Of a stretch of DNA of 8,984 nucleotides, positions 6,488 to 8,984 are shown in pieces. The notes under the pieces are model-generated. The model had not been told where the DNA came from, made no database searches, and saw only the letters and a list, made by a program, of their open reading frames with translations. The translations under genes were made by a program, and so were the position numbers. Origin of the DNA: Sneathiella sp. (lineage in GTDB: Bacteria; Pseudomonadota; Alphaproteobacteria; Sneathiellales; Sneathiellaceae); the NCBI GenBank assembly GCA_016765515.1, contig JAESPT010000413.1, positions 1 through 8,984 on the forward strand, written 5' to 3'. Numbering within the stretch: position 1 is the first letter of the stretch; each line of letters opens with the position of its first letter.

Positions 6488-6512
6488 TTCTACAAGAATG
6501 GAAGTATAAATA

Positions 6513-6557
6513 ATGTCTGTAAAAACCAAATATTATAAAAGCAGGGAAATAAAATGA
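6513..6557 (+). CDS. Possible 14-residue leader peptide upstream of the ABM gene
   Basis: ATG at 6513-6515 opens a frame reading MSVKTKYYKSREIK and ends at TGA 6555-6557, overlapping the next gene's ATG (6554-6556) as ATGA. A GGAAG at 6500-6504 lies 8 bases before the ATG. The overlap and the Shine-Dalgarno-like sequence fit a translated leader coupled to the ABM gene. The frame is short and AT-rich, so chance is quite possible. Confidence 0.25.
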   Translation: MSVKTKYYKSREIK

Positions 6558-6835
6558 ACACAACACGTATTAACGAATTTCAAGCGGCTGAAAATAGAGG
6601 GGAAGACCTTTATAAATTTCTAAAATCGTTGGTTCCCTACATTTCCTCATCAAATGGATGCATTTCTTGCGAGCTTTTACGCAATAGTGACACACCAGGC
6701 CATTATGTCATTATAGAAAAATGGGATTCTGTACAGGATCATAAAAATTCAGTGGAAACTTTTCCTAAAGAAGAAATGCAGAAAGGCATGACGCTCATTG
6801 CTAACCCTCCAAGAGGTGGATATTTTAGTGAATAG
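6554..6835 (+). CDS. ABM-fold protein (antibiotic biosynthesis monooxygenase / quinol monooxygenase-like)
   Basis: This is a 93-residue protein with the ferredoxin-like ABM layout: an opening strand (RINEFQA), a helix around EDLYKFLKSLVPYISSSNG (17-35), then CISCELLRNSDTPGHYVIIEKWDS, where the strand containing VIIEKWDS is the family hallmark, and a helix with DHKNSVET. Such proteins are usually dimers acting on quinols, haem or aromatic polyketides without cofactor, but many have no known substrate. It is cytoplasmic, with no signal peptide. ATG 6554 has AGGGA at 6543-6547, 6 bases away. Its stop overlaps the start of the VOC gene by 8 bases, so the two are almost certainly translated together. 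It begins 85 bp after the E1 gene and might be read through from it; a functional link to methionine breakdown is not shown. Confidence 0.8.
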   Translation: MNTTRINEFQAAENRGEDLYKFLKSLVPYISSSNGCISCELLRNSDTPGHYVIIEKWDSVQDHKNSVETFPKEEMQKGMTLIANPPRGGYFSE

Positions 6836-7220
6836 AAAAATTGCGGCCCTTAGTGTTCTCGTTCCCGATTATGATCAGGCTATTTCATATTACGTCGACA
6901 TTCTCGGATTTAAACTGATTTCCGACACGCCTCTGTCAGAAAGCAAACGTTGGGTCCTGGTCTCCCCTGGCGACGAAGGAGGCTGTCATATGCTGCTCGC
7001 AAAAGCGGATACAGAGCAGCAACGCCTTGCAGTGGGTCAGCAAACCGGCGATCGGGTCTTTGCTTTTCTTCACACAGATGATTTTGATCGTGATTACAAT
7101 AGCTTCAAGGAAAAAGATGTGACTTTCCTGGAAGAACCACGCGATGAAGTATACGGGAAAGTTGCTGTATTTCGCGACATGTTTGGCAATAAATGGGATC
7201 TTATTGAACCCAAAAAATGA
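6828..7220 (+). CDS. VOC-superfamily protein (glyoxalase/bleomycin-resistance/dioxygenase fold)
   Basis: This is a 130-residue protein with the two beta-alpha-beta-beta-beta units of the VOC fold. Unit one starts KIAALSVLVPDYDQAISYYVDILGFKL; unit two covers about FAFLHTDDFDRDYNSFKEKDV to the end, with FRDMFGNKWDLIEP giving the terminal Glu127 that often binds metal. His54 (GCHMLLA) and His82 (LHTDDF) are other possible ligands. The position of the usual first His is Ser9 or a neighbour, so classical glyoxalase I activity is unlikely. GTG 6828 was chosen over the in-frame TTG 6798. GTG places the protein at the normal N-terminus, has AGAGG/GGTGGA at 6812-6820 upstream, and overlaps the ABM stop as GTGAATAG. 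The substrate is unknown. Confidence 0.85.
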   Translation: MNRKIAALSVLVPDYDQAISYYVDILGFKLISDTPLSESKRWVLVSPGDEGGCHMLLAKADTEQQRLAVGQQTGDRVFAFLHTDDFDRDYNSFKEKDVTFLEEPRDEVYGKVAVFRDMFGNKWDLIEPKK

Positions 7221-7229
7221 TGAGTGAGG

Positions 7230-7250
7230 CTCAATCGACATTTCGATGAG
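7230..7250. terminator. Small hairpin between convergent genes
   Basis: CTCAATCGA (7230-7238) can pair with TCGATGAG (7243-7250) with one bulged A and a 4-nt loop. It sits in the short gap between the VOC gene and the convergent NTF2-like gene, where a bidirectional stop would be expected. There is no T-run, and support is weak. Confidence 0.2.
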
Positions 7251-7291
7251 ACGTTACGCCGCTGACATACGCAGCAATGATGAATACGCTC

Positions 7292-7729
7292 TTATGGGAT
7301 TCCTAGATTTACATGTGCAACTATTTTCCATTTTTCGTTGATATTGCGAAAGATAGTAAGGCGTGGTGCCCATTGAGTTGTTTTTCTTCTTGAATGAGTG
7401 TCATTCACTTTCGCAGAGTAGCGTATAACAATAATATTGTCGGCGGCTGTCGCATTAATTTCACTAAATTCAAAATCGGTCGATAAAGAAACGTCATTAT
7501 CAATTAATTCCAGCATTTCTTCATAATTGAAGCCGAGACCATTAGAAAATAGCATTTGAAATTCTGGTGCGAGCAACGCCGCCATGGCGGCGGAGTCCGT
7601 TTGAGCTGCTGTGTTGAAGAAAGAGATCAATAATGTCTCAGCGAATTTGGTTGTATATTCATTCGCTTCAGCCATGCCCGCACTATAAACAGCGGAAATT
7701 AGCACAATAGATGCAAATAGTTTTCGCAT
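7292..7729 (-). CDS. Secreted NTF2-like (SnoaL/DUF4440-type) protein
   Basis: This is a 145-residue protein with a Sec signal peptide (MRK, hydrophobic 5-17, AEA at 20-22), so it is probably periplasmic. The mature 120-odd residues fit the cone-shaped NTF2 fold: a helix with FAETLLISFFNTAAQTD, a helix with AAMAALLAPEFQMLFSNG, a helix FNYEEMLELI, and then strands FEFSEINAT, NIIVIRYSAKVN, PRLTIFRNINEKWKIVAHVN. The closing RNINEKWKIVAH strand is characteristic of DUF4440/SnoaL proteins. These can be isomerases, hydrolases or simple binders; no catalytic residues can be assigned here. ATG 7729 has AGAGGA about 9 bases upstream. It lies about 165 bp downstream of the nucleotidyltransferase-fold gene on the same strand, so it probably has its own promoter in that AT-rich gap. 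Confidence 0.75.
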   Translation of the reverse strand: MRKLFASIVLISAVYSAGMAEANEYTTKFAETLLISFFNTAAQTDSAAMAALLAPEFQMLFSNGLGFNYEEMLELIDNDVSLSTDFEFSEINATAADNIIVIRYSAKVNDTHSRRKTTQWAPRLTIFRNINEKWKIVAHVNLGIP

Positions 7730-7843
7730 GATTTGTGTTCCTCTAATAATTTTACCTTATTCACTCCTTTAAGTGGAAAAAATAATATTTAAATCAATTA
7801 AATGCTTTATATTTTTGAAAAATGAAACACAATCATTCACACC

Positions 7844-7865
7844 GATACTCTCGAGAAGAAGTATC
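7844..7865 (-). terminator. Possible weak hairpin after the nucleotidyltransferase gene
   Basis: GATACT (7844-7849) and AGTATC (7860-7865) form a 6-bp stem with a 10-nt loop, about 30 bases past the stop of the nucleotidyltransferase-fold gene. No T-run is next to it. The rest of the 7730-7894 gap is AT-rich and no good promoter match was found. Confidence 0.2.
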
Positions 7866-7894
7866 AAGCCATTTGAAAATATGTATTTTAGGAC

Positions 7895-8467
7895 CTAGGG
7901 TTTATCGCGAACAACGCTTACTTCGGGCCACAATTTCAGCCAGGGTTTCCGGGAAAGACGGTGTTCAAATTGATCCCTCTTCAACTCTCCTGAAGGTGTT
8001 GGCCGAATGATCATCTGAAAAAGATCATTCAGGCCGTAAGGTGCTAACAGGCTAAGCTGATTATCAGATTCCAGTCGAACAGCAACAGCTGTTGGTGTTT
8101 CCAACCAATACCGCATCGCATCTTCTGTGTTTCTGTAGGGCATGTTTTTGTTTCGAATATGCATTCGAGCCTGATTTTTTACAGACCATGGTATATCCGG
8201 ACAAAGTGACCGTAATATATGCTCGAATTGTTTTTCCCTGTCTGTTGATAAATTATTAGGGTCGAAATAAAGCACATCAATATCATCCAGTTGGGTGCGT
8301 TCTCGACCGGTAAGCTGATCCCAGACCATTGCCCGTATAAAACCGGCACCAATTGCCCAATCGGGAAGATCAAGGGTTCTGGCATGACGCAAGATATCCA
8401 TGGACCAATGATCTCGCCCAATCATTTCAAACAGTTGTTTCTGATAGTCTGGCTCACGTATTAACAA
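7895..8467 (-). CDS. Nucleotidyltransferase-fold protein (NTP_transf_6 / DUF925-like)
   Basis: This is a 190-residue cytoplasmic protein. Its N-terminal helical part (LFEMIGRDHWSMDILRHARTLDLPDWAIGAGFIRAMVWDQL) leads into the nucleotidyltransferase core. There GAGFIR (40-45) precedes the metal-binding DDIDVLYFD (61-69), with Asp62 and Asp64 as the likely catalytic pair. A second conserved region (NKNMPYRNTEDAMRYWLETPTAVAVRL) follows, as in the DUF925 family, whose reaction is not established. The start is TTG at 8467-8465, with GGGGA about 10 bases upstream; no ATG lies early enough to keep the helical part. The gene begins 24 bases after the stop of the outer-membrane protein gene and in the same frame, so the two are likely co-transcribed. 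The role of the pairing is not evident. Confidence 0.82.
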   Translation of the reverse strand: MLIREPDYQKQLFEMIGRDHWSMDILRHARTLDLPDWAIGAGFIRAMVWDQLTGRERTQLDDIDVLYFDPNNLSTDREKQFEHILRSLCPDIPWSVKNQARMHIRNKNMPYRNTEDAMRYWLETPTAVAVRLESDNQLSLLAPYGLNDLFQMIIRPTPSGELKRDQFEHRLSRKPWLKLWPEVSVVRDKP

Positions 8468-8491
8468 TTTTGCTTTATCCCCAAATTGGCG

Positions 8492-8984
8492 CTAGAAATG
8501 ATAGGTCGCTCTGATCTGTAAATGATCATCCCGGCGGACAGAATAGATGGGATCTTTATCGGTAAGTCCGTTGGTAATTCGCAACTCTCCCTCCAATGTC
8601 CAGTGATCCGTCAAGCGACGTTTGGCTTCAATCGTAAAACTCCGTGCCAATGTGTGCTGGTCGATCAAGACACCCGCGATGAAATCAGTATTATCAACAT
8701 CATTCAGGGCGATACGCGTGCCGAAAAAGAAATCATTATCATGCAATGTTGCCGGCGCAAACGAGTCCCGGTCATCAAAATGATATTCAACGATAATACC
8801 AAGATCTCCTGCATTCCCAATTATCCCAAAAAATGAATATTCCAAGCCACCGGAAACAGCGACGAAATCGCGCCCCTGCCCCGAACGGCAAATAGCTTCC
8901 ACTTTCCAGAGCCACTCTTCAATTGTCGCCTGAACATCCAGACTGCTTTGATTAATAATGTCATATTCAGGCACTAAAACAGGA
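8492..8984 (-). CDS. Outer-membrane beta-barrel protein, C-terminal part
   Basis: The frame is open to the right edge of the window, so the N-terminus is missing; 163 codons plus the TAG at 8494-8492 are visible. The sequence is a series of amphipathic strands (WLWKVEAICRSG, FVAVSGGLEYSFFG, DLGIIVEYHFDD, FFFGTRIALND, FIAGVLIDQH, SFTIEAKRRLTDHWTLEGELRI, HLQIRATYHF). They alternate with short polar turns, and the protein ends in Phe, the usual Bam-recognised C-terminal signal of outer-membrane barrels. I do not recognise a specific channel or receptor family with certainty; it resembles conserved proteobacterial barrels of unknown role. GTG at 8974-8972 is an internal codon, not the start. It is the first visible gene of a likely operon with the nucleotidyltransferase-fold gene. 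Confidence 0.75.
   Translation of the reverse strand, partial: PVLVPEYDIINQSSLDVQATIEEWLWKVEAICRSGQGRDFVAVSGGLEYSFFGIIGNAGDLGIIVEYHFDDRDSFAPATLHDNDFFFGTRIALNDVDNTDFIAGVLIDQHTLARSFTIEAKRRLTDHWTLEGELRITNGLTDKDPIYSVRRDDHLQIRATYHF

Noticed and set aside
7822..8010. 62-codon plus-strand frame
   Set aside because: More than half overlaps the well-supported nucleotidyltransferase-fold gene on the minus strand, and there is no good ribosome binding site or recognisable fold.
8468..8494. Possible stop-codon readthrough or broken fusion between barrel and nucleotidyltransferase-fold frames
   Set aside because: The frames coincide, but the barrel ends with a canonical terminal Phe before the TAG, and the next protein has its own start and ribosome binding site, so these are two normal genes.

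Overview
The window reads as chromosomal DNA of a Gram-negative bacterium. Several products carry Sec signal peptides, and one is the end of an outer-membrane beta-barrel with a terminal Phe. The base composition is moderate to low in G+C, with AT-rich gaps. The gene set (stand-alone Cache proteins, orphan solute-binding protein, Lrp regulator, methionine gamma-lyase) would suit a marine or aquatic proteobacterium, perhaps alphaproteobacterial. That placement is inference, because there is no rRNA or other marker gene here.

Layout. (1) Positions 1-960 hold two tandem copies of a small secreted single-Cache protein. The first is only a 3' end. Each copy is followed by a related perfect hairpin. 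(2) Positions 1111-1845 encode an orphan periplasmic solute-binding protein of the amino-acid (SBP_bac_3) type. Its stop overlaps that of a convergent cupin gene. (3) Positions 1842-6468 are the core of the window. On the minus strand lie an Lrp/AsnC regulator and, downstream of it, the cupin. Divergently on the plus strand lie a methionine gamma-lyase and, 13 bp later, a homodimeric-type 2-oxoacid dehydrogenase E1. Regulator, lyase and E1 match the mdeR-mdeA-mdeB arrangement known from Pseudomonas putida. (4) Positions 6554-7220 hold an ABM-type monooxygenase-fold gene overlapping a VOC/glyoxalase-fold gene. (5) Positions 7292-8984, all on the minus strand, hold an outer-membrane barrel (5' end outside the window), a nucleotidyltransferase-fold protein 24 bp downstream, and a secreted NTF2-like protein.

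How the genes work together. The lyase would split L-methionine into methanethiol, ammonia and 2-oxobutyrate. The E1 would decarboxylate the 2-oxobutyrate with thiamine diphosphate, feeding propionyl-CoA formation. The Lrp-type regulator would sense the amino acid and control the divergent pair. The E1 starts about 65 residues later than E. coli AceE, and no E2 or E3 gene is visible, so how it meets an acyltransferase is open. The cupin sits where it could be co-transcribed with the regulator and is the least explained part of the locus. I see no rRNA, tRNA, CRISPR array, insertion sequence or phage gene.
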